DNA of 64,000 bases, taken from contig NW_024881699.1 in assembly GCF_019059575.1 (NCBI RefSeq), positions 496,001 to 560,000 of the forward strand, in the 5' to 3' direction. The notes beneath the pieces are model-generated. The model had not been told where the DNA came from. It did no database searches and was given only the letters and a program-made list of their open reading frames with translations. Origin of the DNA: Amphibalanus amphitrite (Eukaryota > Arthropoda > Thecostraca > Balanomorpha > Balanidae). How positions within the stretch are numbered: position 1 is the first letter of the stretch; each line of letters begins with the position of its first letter. A program made the translations under genes and the position numbers. Shown piece by piece: positions 45,788 through 56,019 of the stretch.

Positions 45788-46935
45788 GATCATCGAAAGT
45801 GATCCTGACCTATAACCTCTAGGCGTTAGGTATAGGTCAAATAAGCCTAGCAAAGTCGTGTATCGCTGTCATATGATTCGGCAGCTGAAGCTCGATAGCT
45901 CCAGTTTTTGGTACAACACAGCACGAGAGCTCCAGTAACAAAATATGTTACTAACCATTGTATTTCGAAACTGACATTGCGTTCCACGTTTGGGTCTACT
46001 TTCACCATTTTGGACCTATAGGCCTATATACGGCCTTGCCTATATTTACCTAAAAGCCTAATCTTTGGGTTTGGGTGTCCATGTTCCAATAAGCTTCCTC
46101 CTCTCACATAATTGGACCCGCGTCTCTTGTCTCTCCTCAATTCCGTCAAACATTGCAGTTGCAAAACTGTGAAGTGAACACAGCTACAAGTGGACAAGAT
46201 TTATCCGTCTTTTTTATATACCTATTTAAAACAAATAAACTCAACTTCCTTTTATTTAACCTGCCAGTATATCCGAATCGCGAATATCTATCTTATTGTG
46301 GCCTTTTTACGTCAGCTACAATTGCTGAGTGCCGAGCGTTCGAGCTCCTTTTCATTTTTGTGAAAGTTGTCGGACGGTCTGTGGAAGAATGCGATTTCAA
46401 ATAATGGTTAATACACCTTGATAGTTGATATTATGACTCTCGCCATAAGTTACCTGCAGATGATAGTAGCCAGTCAGCTACGTTTTACACCTACCGACCA
46501 CTCCGTTAAAAGCTTCGATTGGAGAAATTTAGGGAATATCGCTCACAATGAGATGCCTATGTAGCTGAACAACATCCCAGTAAAAAGAAACTAGTTTAAT
46601 ATCATCAGCACACGAACAAAAGGCCTTTTATGTCAGCATAACTCAAATTGAATGCACAGTAGTCGTCAGAGGTGGAACTTTTTGTTTTCCATTGGGGTTG
46701 TATTTGCCGGAGCCCAGGGTATACCCCCACCAAAACCCGAAAAGTCCCCGGATTCGGCCCACTATTTTTCGGGAGGGGCCCACATTTTCATTTACAAAAA
46801 AAAATAAAAAATAAAAAATAAAATAAAAGTGGTCCATCTCCAGGGAGAGACGGCTGACCCTGTCGTCCCTCCATTGGCTATGTGCCTGGTTGTAGGTACT
46901 CGGCGGGTATCGCCAGTCGCCACCATGGTCGTGGC
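45788..46935. other. No feature recognised
   Basis: AT-rich DNA. An A-rich simple sequence (AAAATAAAAAATAAAAAAT) lies near 46797-46825. The + strand open frame at 46153 has no recognisable domain. Confidence 0.45.
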
Positions 46936-47081
46936 CATAGGCGGCGGAACGGGGAGGGCACCGGGGAACCGTGCCCCCTTTGATTTTGGCATTTTAACAT
47001 TAGCCCTATGGGCGTTGCATGGAAAGAATGGGACCAAAAGTCGACAGTGCCCCCCCTTAATTGAGGGTGTTCCGCCGCTAG
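46936..47081. mobile_element. Probable MITE related to the GGCGGA family
   Basis: It begins CATAGGCGGCGGAAC and ends GTTCCGCCGCTAG. The interior shares a 'GGCGTTGCATGGAAAGAATG'-like phrase with the hAT MITE at 44883-45047. TGGTCGTGGC occurs on both flanks but not flush with the ends, so the target duplication is uncertain. Confidence 0.5.
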
Positions 47082-48133
47082 GTACTGGTCGTGGCGATTC
47101 GGAAACGGTAGGTAAACGCCCAAAATCACAGTACCTATGAATACTTGTTTCTTTCCACATTTGACACAAACATTACTCAGTATTGGAGCAGGGCTCTTTC
47201 CCTACGAGTAACAATTTAAGCCACTCGTGGCAATTGACAACGAAGACCTAAACAGGAATACGTTATTTTTAGACTAGAAAACTTAAAACGAGTCCATCTT
47301 TGTATATTAATGCCACTGTCGTCTGGAATACGTCTATTACGGAAACGGGTAGTAGAAACCGGAATAGTGACTGATCAGACATGAGATATTTTGCAAACGA
47401 GGACAACATACCGAACACAATGCCGCAAAGCAACATAACACTGGATCTAAATAATCTCAACCTGAGGAAATTAAATAATAAATGCCACAGCCTTTTCATA
47501 TCACCGAATACTTCAATTAACTAGATGATCTTCTTTTTTCAACGAGCAATGTTTGATGCATTGTTTGGCGAATCGTAAACAAAACGCATACTCTTCACAG
47601 CCACGATGGCTAGGAACACATAACGGCTTGTTTGTCTGCCCCTGAGACACTGAACGTACACCGATTTTCAGCTAAATCGAAAGACCCCGCCGTTTACCGC
47701 TAAAATGTTAGTTGGCCGTTAATTCGTTAACGGTGCAAAATACCACCCCAAAGAGGTACATTTTCGGAATAAGCGCATCGAGGAGGTCCTGTACACCGAT
47801 TTTCAGCCAAATCGAAAGACCCCGTCGTTTCCCGTTAAAATGTTGATTGGCCGTTTACTCGTTAACGGTGCAAAATACCACCCCAAAGAGGTACATTTTC
47901 GGAATCAGCGCATCGAGGAGGCCCTGTATACCGATTTTCAGCTAAATCGAAAGACCCCGCCGTTTCCCGTTAAAATGTTAATTGGTCGTTAACTCGTTAA
48001 CGGTGCAAAATACTACCTCAAAGAAGTACATTTTCGGAATCAGCGCATCAAACAGGCCCTGTACAGAGACGTAGCCAAGGGGGGGGGGGCGGAGGGGGCG
48101 CCCGCCCCTCCCTTGGGGTTTTCAGGAGGCCCC

Positions 48134-48190
48134 CCGAAAGGATTCAGGCCAACGTGGGCCGAAGGCCCACGCTGGCCTGAATCCTTTCGG
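48134..48190. repeat. Long palindrome, 27-bp arms
   Basis: The arms CCGAAAGGATTCAGGCCA... and ...TGGCCTGAATCCTTTCGG pair with one mismatch around a GAA loop (48161-48163). A second, shorter palindrome (ACGTGGGCCGAAGGCCCACGT) follows at about 48200-48222. Confidence 0.9.
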
Positions 48191-48389
48191 CCTGAATCAA
48201 ACGTGGGCCGAAGGCCCACGTTGGCCAAAATCACGTCGGAGGCGAACGAAATTCACGCGGGGATCTAAAAAATGACGTCAGAACAATCAGGGCCCCCTGA
48301 CCAGCCTGACAAGTGGCAGCTAGGGTCCTTCTCATCTCCTGTGAATAACCACTAATGCCTGTGTCTGACCGCTAGGGCCCCTCTGACTC

Positions 48390-48930
48390 CTCAGTAGAGA
48401 GGAGGCCCTCTGTGGTTAGGAGGCCCTCTGTGGTTAGGAGGCCCTCTGTAGAGAGGAGGCCCCCTTAGAGAGGAGACCCCCTGTAGAGAGGAGGCCCTCT
48501 GCAAAAAGGAGGCCCTCTGTAAAAAAGAGGCCCTCTGTAAAAAGGAGGCCCTCTGTAGAGAGCAGGCCCTCTGTAAAGAGGAAACCGTCTGAAATCAGAA
48601 GGCCCTTTGAAGAGAGGAGGCCCTCTGTAGAGAGGAGATCGTCTGAAGAGAGGAGGCCCTCTGTAGAGGAGGACTCCCTCAGTAGAAAGGGGGTCCTCTG
48701 TAGGTAGGAGGCCCTCTGTAGAGTGAAGGCCCTCTGAAGAGAGGAGGCCCTTTGCAGAGATGAGGTCCTCTGTATAGAGGAGGTCCTGTGTAGAGACGAG
48801 ACTCTTTGAAGAGAGGAGGCCCTATATAGATAGGAAGCCCTCTGTAGAGAGGAGGTCCCTGTAGAGACTAGAGAGAAGGCCCTCTGTAGATAAGAGGCCC
48901 TCTGTGGGCAGGAGGCCCCCGGTAGTCAGA
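48390..48930 (+). repeat. GAGGCCCTCTGTAGAGA minisatellite
   Basis: About 30 degenerate tandem copies of a 17-bp unit. A short further run of the same unit lies at 51190-51260, near the other end of the same hAT-like element. Confidence 0.85.
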
Positions 48931-49379
48931 CAGCGTCGTATATTAAGTACATGGAGTGGGGGCCCACTGTAAGCAAATTACCTTCTGGATTCTGGTCCCT
49001 GCTACTCTCTATACATAGAGAGTTCTCAGTTCTCACTATAGTGAGAACTGAGAACTCAGGAAACTGTACAGAATAGACTCCCAACCGCGTCGCCGCCCAC
49101 TGTAGGAAGGGACAGGGGCTCTGTAAGGAGGAGGTCCTCTGTAAACAGAAGGCCCTATCCTATGTAGACAAATTAGTTGTATAAATGCGCTCAGAGAAAT
49201 CATGCCGGGTGCCGTCAACGGTTTTGCCGTCAGCGGTTTTACCTGCAGTGGGCAAAAACTGCCAAAATAGCCGATATTTTCGGAAACCAGTTTTCGGCAA
49301 TAACTTTTGTCTCAAAATTTGCGCGAACTTCCCTTTACCAGCATCGTGTTCCTCTCGTCAAGGCGTGTGGAATGAACTA

Positions 49380-50038
49380 CCTATCAATTGACCTTGAAAG
49401 GTCAACTTGAAAATTTGGCCTCAGTTCAAGGTCATGACCTGACCGATAAGGGCTAAGTTCCATATCAGTCCATCCGTATCGTCAAGCCAAACACAACTAA
49501 GGTGTTTTCATCGCTCTAGCATGCCTCTATCAAACGTTATTCGCGAAAAACAGTCAGATACCATTGGTGACCTGAGATGACATCAGGGTTATAAAAAGGA
49601 GTCACGGGTGCCATTTTCATGTTCAATGTGTCAAAGATACTAGTAATTCAGTGTTTTAGAGTGTTTATAATGACTTCCGTCTAAAAAGGCGACTTTCAAT
49701 TTCAGGTCGCAAAATTGACCTGACCTTATGTCATCGATATCAAATTCCAAGACATACATTTTGTGCATTTTGTCGCTCTTGTGCATTTGCATCTCTAAAA
49801 GTTTCAAAGCGTTTGGTCACTCCGTGTAGCTTTGGCAGACATTGAAACTTTTTATGTAGTGAGGTCATTTGGTCACCTGTTGACCTGACCTTAAGTGACC
49901 AGGGTCTGAAATTTTCACAACATATGTAGAAATGATGTAGGATAAAGTGTGCCGCACCGCCTCTTTTTTAGATATTCACGGAAAACTGCAGGGGGGTTGT
50001 TTAAACCCCCCCCCCCCCCCCGGCAGGGCGTGGGTTAA
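49380..50038. repeat. AGGTCA-rich segment ending in a hairpin and TTAA
   Basis: Half-site runs (TTGACCTTGAAAGGTCAAC at 49388; TTGACCTGACCTTA near 49717 and 49880) lead to a hairpin GGGGGGTTGTTTAAACCCCC (49991 onward) and GGGTTAA at 50032-50038. It matches the right end of the TTAA-flanked family. The left border was not identified. Confidence 0.6.
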
Positions 50039-50499
50039 TGCATGAACACAGCAGCCCATTTCTGTAATATATGCCTGTGGCTGTGTTGGTATTTTTACGA
50101 TGGATGCAATTACCCAAACCATTTATCAGATCGTGGTGATATTCCCATAGCCATGCTTCGCACAACTCATAATAATTTATTTGACCGGGAAATCAATATA
50201 TATCCATCGATTGTTTGTTTCATCTACGGCGTAAATGAAGCAAACCACCTGGACCTATTAAAATTTACTAACGAAACCATCTTTTACTTACAGCAAGTAA
50301 ACGTGGCATCATTCACACAGAAATAATTGATAACCGTATAGTTTCAATCTTGCAGACGTCAGTCATGTCAGAATCGTGACAAGCCTATTGGAAAATATAA
50401 TGAACTGTGTCCTGCTTCGAGAAAACGAGTCAAAACCACCCAATTCTTTCTGAATTACGTCAGATTATCTGATCTGTAAGCACCCAGGTGGCATTTACT

Positions 50500-50900
50500 G
50501 ACAGGGGCACCGGGAAGGATCATCTGAGGTGAGGTGAGGTCATCAACAGTTTTTAGCCAATAAATCACGACATGATGGGGCTAACTAGTTGTTAGTGTAC
50601 CAAACTGTTCTCCTGGTCATGACGCGTCGATTGGTACCCAGTGTGACCTTCCTAGGTCAGATTTTGAAGTTGACCTATCTATGTATGCCATTATAAACCA
50701 TGTTATTTGTTATGACCTCTGGCGACCTCAATATTGACCTGACCCAAAAAAGTTGTTTACAAAAGTTGTAAGTCGTTCAACGGACTATCAAACGCCGTTG
50801 CCGTTTGTCGCTACGATTCGTGCTTTTCGAGTTCTGACGGGGGCCAAAAAGGCCCCCGCCTGATTTAGAGTCTTTCAGAGCCCTCCCGGAATACGGTTAA
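50500..50900. repeat. Second TTAA-family end with hairpin
   Basis: GAGGTGAGGTGAGGTCATC and TGACCT runs (50515-50745) lead to the hairpin CGGGGGCCAAAAAGGCCCCC (50838-50858) and CGGTTAA (50894-50900). The phrase TTTTCGAGTT before the hairpin is shared with the end at 57120-57140. The left border is unclear. Confidence 0.6.
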
Positions 50901-51487
50901 GCGCTTGAACGATATTTGATTATAAACCAAGTGTTACTCTGACCGTCATCCACCCATTCCTCGCAGATCCTCCCCCTCCTGCTGCGGTCCGGCCGCCACC
51001 GCCGCCGCCGCCGGCGCCCGAGATTTTTTTTTGCCAGTTACCATGCCACTCGGTGACTTGTGATTTGCGTATGTTTCTTACGCATATCACAAGAAACATA
51101 CCAGTACCAGTGCGGTAAGAAACATACCAGTGCGCTGGCCATATGAAAGCTGAACAAAAGTGAATGCATTATGTTGTATGTAATTATGTAGGCATGAGAC
51201 CCTCTGTAGAAAGGAGGCCCCTTTAGGGAGGAGGCCCTCTGTAGAAAGGAGGCCCCCGGGATTCCTCCGCCCCTCCCTTGGCCAAATCCTAGCTACGTGC
51301 CTGGCCCTGTATACCAATTTTCAGCTAAATCGAAAGACCCCGCCGTTTCCAGTTAAAATGTTAATTAGCCGTTAACTCGTTAACGGTGCAAAATACTGCC
51401 CCAAAGAGGTACATTTTCGGAATCAGCGCATCGAGGAGGCCCTGTATACCGATTTTCAGCTAAATCGAAAGACCCCGCCGTTTCCCA

Positions 51488-51999
51488 TTAAAGGAAAAGG
51501 GCCACCTTCGTGAAATATGAAGATATCGTTGTTTTTCATTTTGACATTATTATTTTTCTTTTTCTTTTTAAAACTGGTGCCAGAAGTGCACAATTCGCTA
51601 AAAAGTATTTAAAACTATTTAACATATTGGTACTATGTTGATACTCTCTACGGCACCTACTGTATGATGGCATAGCGATGACGTCACACTCCAGCCAATC
51701 AGCGTTCAGAAGACAGACTCGTCGGATTGTGTCAAATAAGCTGATTGGTTAAAGCTGAGCTGGTTGGAGCTGATTGGTAAAAAACCAAAGCCTCGCCGCG
51801 GGTGGCTGTATTGTCGGATAAGAACGCATTCCTGGGATAAGGACGCATTCCTGGCGTATTTTCTTTTAAAATTGCCGATAACTACGAATGGAGGCCGAAA
51901 TCGGCCGTAAGGAAGTAGACAGTTAGGTTTTCGGACACGGGCTACAAGATGGCTATCTCAGTTTCAATCCCCATGTTAAAGGTGGCCCTTTTCCTTTAA
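51488..51999. mobile_element. TTAA-flanked MITE, about 0.5 kb
   Basis: TTAA at 51488-51491 and 51996-51999 flanks perfect inverted ends AGGAAAAGGGCCACCTT/AAGGTGGCCCTTTTCCT. It interrupts one unit of the 135-bp satellite, and excision at TTAA would restore the satellite reading CCATTAAAATGTT. Non-coding. A piggyBac-type target site; superfamily is inferred. Confidence 0.9.
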
Positions 52000-52290
52000 A
52001 ATGTTAATTGGTCATTAACTCGTTAACGGTGCAAAATACCACCCCAAAGAGGCTTATTTTCGGAATCAGCGCATCGAGGAGGCCCTGGATACCGATTTTC
52101 AGCCAAATCGAAAGACCCCGAAATATGCTGCTGTGAGGCTGATATTCATTGCTGCTGAATTGACAGACGTCGCCAAAACCTTGCGTTTGTATCAAATGCG
52201 TCATGTTGGCTTACATGTGACTTAGTTTGCACTGTTCGCGAACCTGTCAGTAAGATTATCAGCACTAATTGTCGCACAGGATTGGTTTTT

Positions 52291-55046
52291 ATGTAACGGA
52301 AGTTGGCACAGATTCAGCACAGATTCAGCACAGCACAGATTCGGTAGGGGGAAAAAAGGCCCCGGTAGAGGGAAACCTTTATGACCCGTTTTTCCCTAGA
52401 AATGACGTCACAAACGGGTAAAAAACCACACCAATCGAAAGCTCTCGTTTACCCAGACCCAGTCCTGCAGGAAAATTTCACTTTTTTCCCATAGGGAAGT
52501 TTTTACGGGAAAATCAAAATTTTGGGTCAATGGGGGGTCCCCTCCGATTTCGTTCAAAATCGGCACACGGGTGCCGCACCACCAGACGAGAAACTTTCCC
52601 CAAAACGGTCCCCGTTGCATGGACGTTTAAGGCCCGTAAAACCCCCTAGACTCGTAAAATATCCGTAAAATCGCCTTTGTACGGACAAAAAAGTGGTGCT
52701 GTGGTAAAAATGGGTATCAATCGAAAGCTCTCGTTTACCCAGACACAGTCCTGCAGGAAAATTTCACTTTTTCCCCATAGGAAAGTTTTTACGGGAAAAT
52801 GAAAATTTTGGGTCAATGGGGGGTCCCCTCCGATTTCGTTCAAAATCGGCACACGGGTTCCCCACCACCAGACGAGAAACTTTTCCCAAAACGGCTTTCG
52901 CTTGATACCCATTTTTACCACAGCACCACTTTTTGGTGCGTACAAAGGCGATTTTACGGATATTTTACGAGTCTAGGGGGCTTTACGGGCCTTAAACGTC
53001 AATGCAACGGGGACCGTTTTGGGGAAAGTTTCTCGTCTGGTGGTGGGGCACCCGTGTGCCGATTTTGAACGAAATCGGAGGGGACCCCCCATTGACCCAA
53101 AATTTTGATTTTCCCGTAAAAACTTTCCTATGGGGAAAAAGTGAAATTTACCTGCAGGACTGTGTCTGGGTAAACGAGAGCTTTCGATTGATACCCATTT
53201 TTACCATAGCACCACTTTTTGGTCCGTACAAAGGTGATTTTACGGATATTTTACGAGTCTAGGGGGCTTTACGGGCCTTAAACGTCAATGCAACGGGGAC
53301 CGTTTTGGGGAAAGTTTCTCGTCTGGTGGTGGGGCACCCGTGTGCCGATTTTGAACGAAATCGGAGGGGACCCCCCCATTGACCCAAAATTTTGATTTTC
53401 CCGTAAAAACTTTCCTATGGGGAAAAAGTGAAAGTTTCCTGCAGGATTGTGTCTGGGTAAACGAGAGCTTTCGATTGATACCCATTTTTACCACAGCACC
53501 ACTTTTTTGTCCGTGCAAAGGCGATTTTACGGATATTTTACGAGTCTAGGGGGCTTTACGGGCCTTAAACGTCAATGCAACGGGACCGTTTTGGGGAAAG
53601 TTTCTCGTCTGGTGGTGGGGCACCCGTGTGCCGATTTTGAACGAAATCGGAGGGGACCCCCCATTGACCCAAAATTTTGATTTTCCCGTAAAAACTTTCC
53701 TATGGGGAAAAAGTGAAATTTTCCTGCAGGACTGTGTCTGGGTAAACGAGAGCTTTCGATTGATACCCATTTTTACCACAGCACCACTTTTTTGTCCGTA
53801 CAAAGGCGATTTTACGGATATTTTACGAGTCTAGGGGGCTTTACGGGCCTTAAACGTCGATGCAACGGGGACCGTTTTGGGGAAAGTTTCTCGTTTGGTG
53901 GTGGGGCACCCGTGTGCCGATTTTGAACGAAATCGGAGGGGACCCCCCATTGACCCAAAATTTTGATTTTCCCGTAAAAACTTTCCTATGGGGAAAAAGT
54001 GAAATTTTCCTGCAGGACTGTGTCTGGGTAAACGAGAGCTTTTGATTGATACCCATTTTTACCACAGCACCACTTTTTTGTCCGTACAAAGGCGATTTTA
54101 CGGATATTTTACGAGTCTAGGGGGCTTTACGGGCCTTAAACGTCAATGCAACGGGGACCGTTTTGGGGAAAGTTTCTCGTCTGGTGGTGGGGCACCCGTG
54201 TGCCGATTTTGAACGAAATCGGAGGGGACCCCCCATTGACCCAAAATTTTGATTTTCCCGTAAAAACTTTCCTATGGGGAAAAAGTGAAATTTACCTGCA
54301 GGACTGTGTCTGGGTAAACGAGAGCTTTCGATTGATACCCATTTTTACCATAGCACCACTTTTTGGTCCGTACAAAGGCGATTTTACGGATATTTTACGA
54401 GTCTAGGGGGCTTAACGGGCCTTAAACGTCAATGCAACGGGGACCGTTTTGGGGAAAGTTTCTCGTCTGGTGGTGGGGCACCCGTGTGCCGATTTTGAAC
54501 GAAATCGGAGGGGACCCCCATTGACCGAAAATTTTGATTTTCCCGTAAAAACTTTCCTATGGGGAAAAAGTGAAATTTTCCTGCAGGACTGTGTCTGGGT
54601 AAACGAGAGCTTTCGATTGATACCCATTTTTACCACAGCACCACTTTTTTGTCCGTACAAAGGCGATTTTACGGATATTTTACGAGTCTAGGGGGCTTTA
54701 CGGGCCTTAAACGTCGATGCAACGGGGACCGTTTTGGGGAAAGTTTCTCGTCTGGTGGTGGGGCACCCGTGTGCCGATTTTGAACGAAATTGGAGGGGAC
54801 CCCCCATTGACCCAAAATTTTGATTTTCCCGTAAAAACTTCCCTATGGGAAAAAAGTGAAATTTTCCTGCAGGACTGGGTCTGGGTAAACGAGAGCTTTC
54901 GATTGGTGTGGTTTTTTACCCGTTTGTGACGTCATTTCTAGGGAAAAACGGGTCATAAAGGTTTCCCTCTACCGGGGCCTTTTTTCCCCCTACCGAATCT
55001 GTGCTGTGCTGAATCTGTGCTGAATCTGTGCCAACTTCCGTTACAT
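52291..55046. mobile_element. Satellite-bearing element with long inverted repeats and 9-bp duplication
   Basis: 2,756 bp. The ends are inverted copies starting ATGTAACGGAAGTTGGCACA and stay similar for several hundred bases. They are flanked by a perfect 9-bp duplication TTGGTTTTT (52282-52290 and 55047-55055). A 9-bp duplication with long inverted ends is typical of Mutator-like elements (inference). The interior consists entirely of roughly 286-bp units: about two on the left in one orientation and seven on the right in the other. A TGACGTCA (CRE-type) site lies in both ends. No transposase. Confidence 0.88.
52910..54960 (+). repeat. Tandem 286-bp satellite units
   Basis: The word AATGCAACGG (or GATGCAACGG) recurs at 53001, 53286, 53574, 53859, 54145, 54431 and 54716, spacing 285-288 bp. 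Each unit holds open frames of about 80 codons on both strands; these follow from the low number of stop words in the unit and are not called as genes. Confidence 0.92.
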
Positions 55047-55346
55047 TTGGTTTTTACTTTTTATGGTCGTCAACGTTGGCTTTAAGTGTCGTCATTTTAG
55101 CCAAATATTCGTGCTGATTGGTGGTATTGTGCCAACTGACAAAATTGCGAACAGAGTGATATTTCACTTAAGAAATGTATTTGATATTATGATTATCGTG
55201 ATTGAATGCTACATAGGGTGGGAGATTAGGTTAGGTTAATTTATTTCTGAGGCTTACTGTTTTGTGTCAAACTTTTCATCTATGCTTATCTATTTGATAA
55301 GCACAGCCCACAGGTATGAAATATTTAGTGAGAAAACCCAAAAGTA

Positions 55347-55503
55347 CAGTGGCGGATCAGGATCCAGGGGGGGGGCGAAATGGGCATTTGCCCCTCCCAA
55401 ACGGCATAATTTTAATATTACGCCTATGGACGAGGCATGGAAAGAATCGATAAATTGTTATGGTTTGCCCCCCCCCCCAAACTCTAAGCTGGATCCGCCA
55501 CTG
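55347..55503. mobile_element. hAT-type MITE, 157 bp
   Basis: The ends are CAGTGGCGGATC and GGATCCGCCACTG, flanked by CAAAAGTA/CAAAAGGA (8 bp, one mismatch). It is the same family as 44883-45047, inverted relative to it. Confidence 0.88.
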
Positions 55504-55697
55504 CAAAAGGATGATGAATGTTATGGTTTTTTTTTTGCTTCACACTTTCATGTTACATGTTAAGATTTTGGTAAATGTCAAGTTTAAGTCCTAAGAAGAT
55601 TTCATTGATAAATTTTTCATATTTTTACATTATTTGACATCCTGAATCCAAAAATGATACTCATTTGTCTCGCAAATAAAAGAAAAAAACATAATCA

Positions 55698-55838
55698 AAC
55701 CTGACCTAACCTTACCTACTTACCTATAACCTACCAACCTACAACCTACAAACCTACCCTAACCTAACCTAACCTACAAACCTACCTACCTACAACCTAA
55801 AACCTACAAACCTACAACCTAACCTAACCTAAAACCTA
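55698..55838 (+). repeat. Interstitial CCTAA (telomere-like) tract
   Basis: Degenerate (CCTAA)n and (CCTACAAA)n; the minus strand reads TTAGGTTAGGTTAGG. TTAGG is the usual arthropod telomere repeat. The tract is impure, so it could be an old telomere insertion or a chance microsatellite. Confidence 0.7.
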
Positions 55839-56019
55839 AAATTTTTGCTGTTTCATATTCGTATCAAAAGCGCCACAATTGTAGTTAGGACCTAAACTTG
55901 ACATATACCAAGATTTTTTGGAACACTTTCAATATGATTCACTTAGTATGCTTAAGAAGTGTGAAGTGATTAACTTTCATGTCATGCTCTGCTCACTATC
56001 TCAGCGGAATAATATGTTC

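Larger units (their letters stand above)
48064..51303. mobile_element. hAT-like element, 3.24 kb, inserted in the 135-bp satellite
   Basis: The left end is CAGAGACGTAGCCAAGG and the right end GCTACGTGCCTG. A perfect 8-bp duplication GCCCTGTA (48056-48063 and 51304-51311) lies at both sides, within satellite sequence. It carries a long palindrome, a 17-bp minisatellite at both ends, and AGGTCA-rich segments with TTAA-type hairpin ends. No transposase frame is recognised, so it is non-autonomous or decayed. Confidence 0.85.
47652..52125 (+). repeat. 135-bp satellite, interrupted by two insertions
   Basis: Units of 135-136 bp start at CCGATTTTCAGC (47660, 47795, 47931, then 51314 with one change, 51449, and a last partial near 52090). 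Each contains a GTTAACTCGTTAACGG palindrome and ends GCGCATCGAGGAGGCCC. The array is split at 48064-51303 by a hAT-like element and at 51488-51999 by a TTAA element. Removing both restores a continuous head-to-tail array. Confidence 0.88.

Noticed and set aside
48390-48930. Regularly repeated units, possible CRISPR array
   Set aside because: The units are contiguous 17-mers with no unique spacers, and the DNA is eukaryotic.
50940-51040. Acceptor-like site followed by an Arg-rich open segment on the + strand
   Set aside because: It lies inside the 3.2-kb hAT-like element, is a CCG repeat translation, and has no clear donor.
53002-54929. Repeated 80-86 codon open frames as a gene family
   Set aside because: They lie within satellite units, occur on both strands, and lack start context or a recognisable domain.
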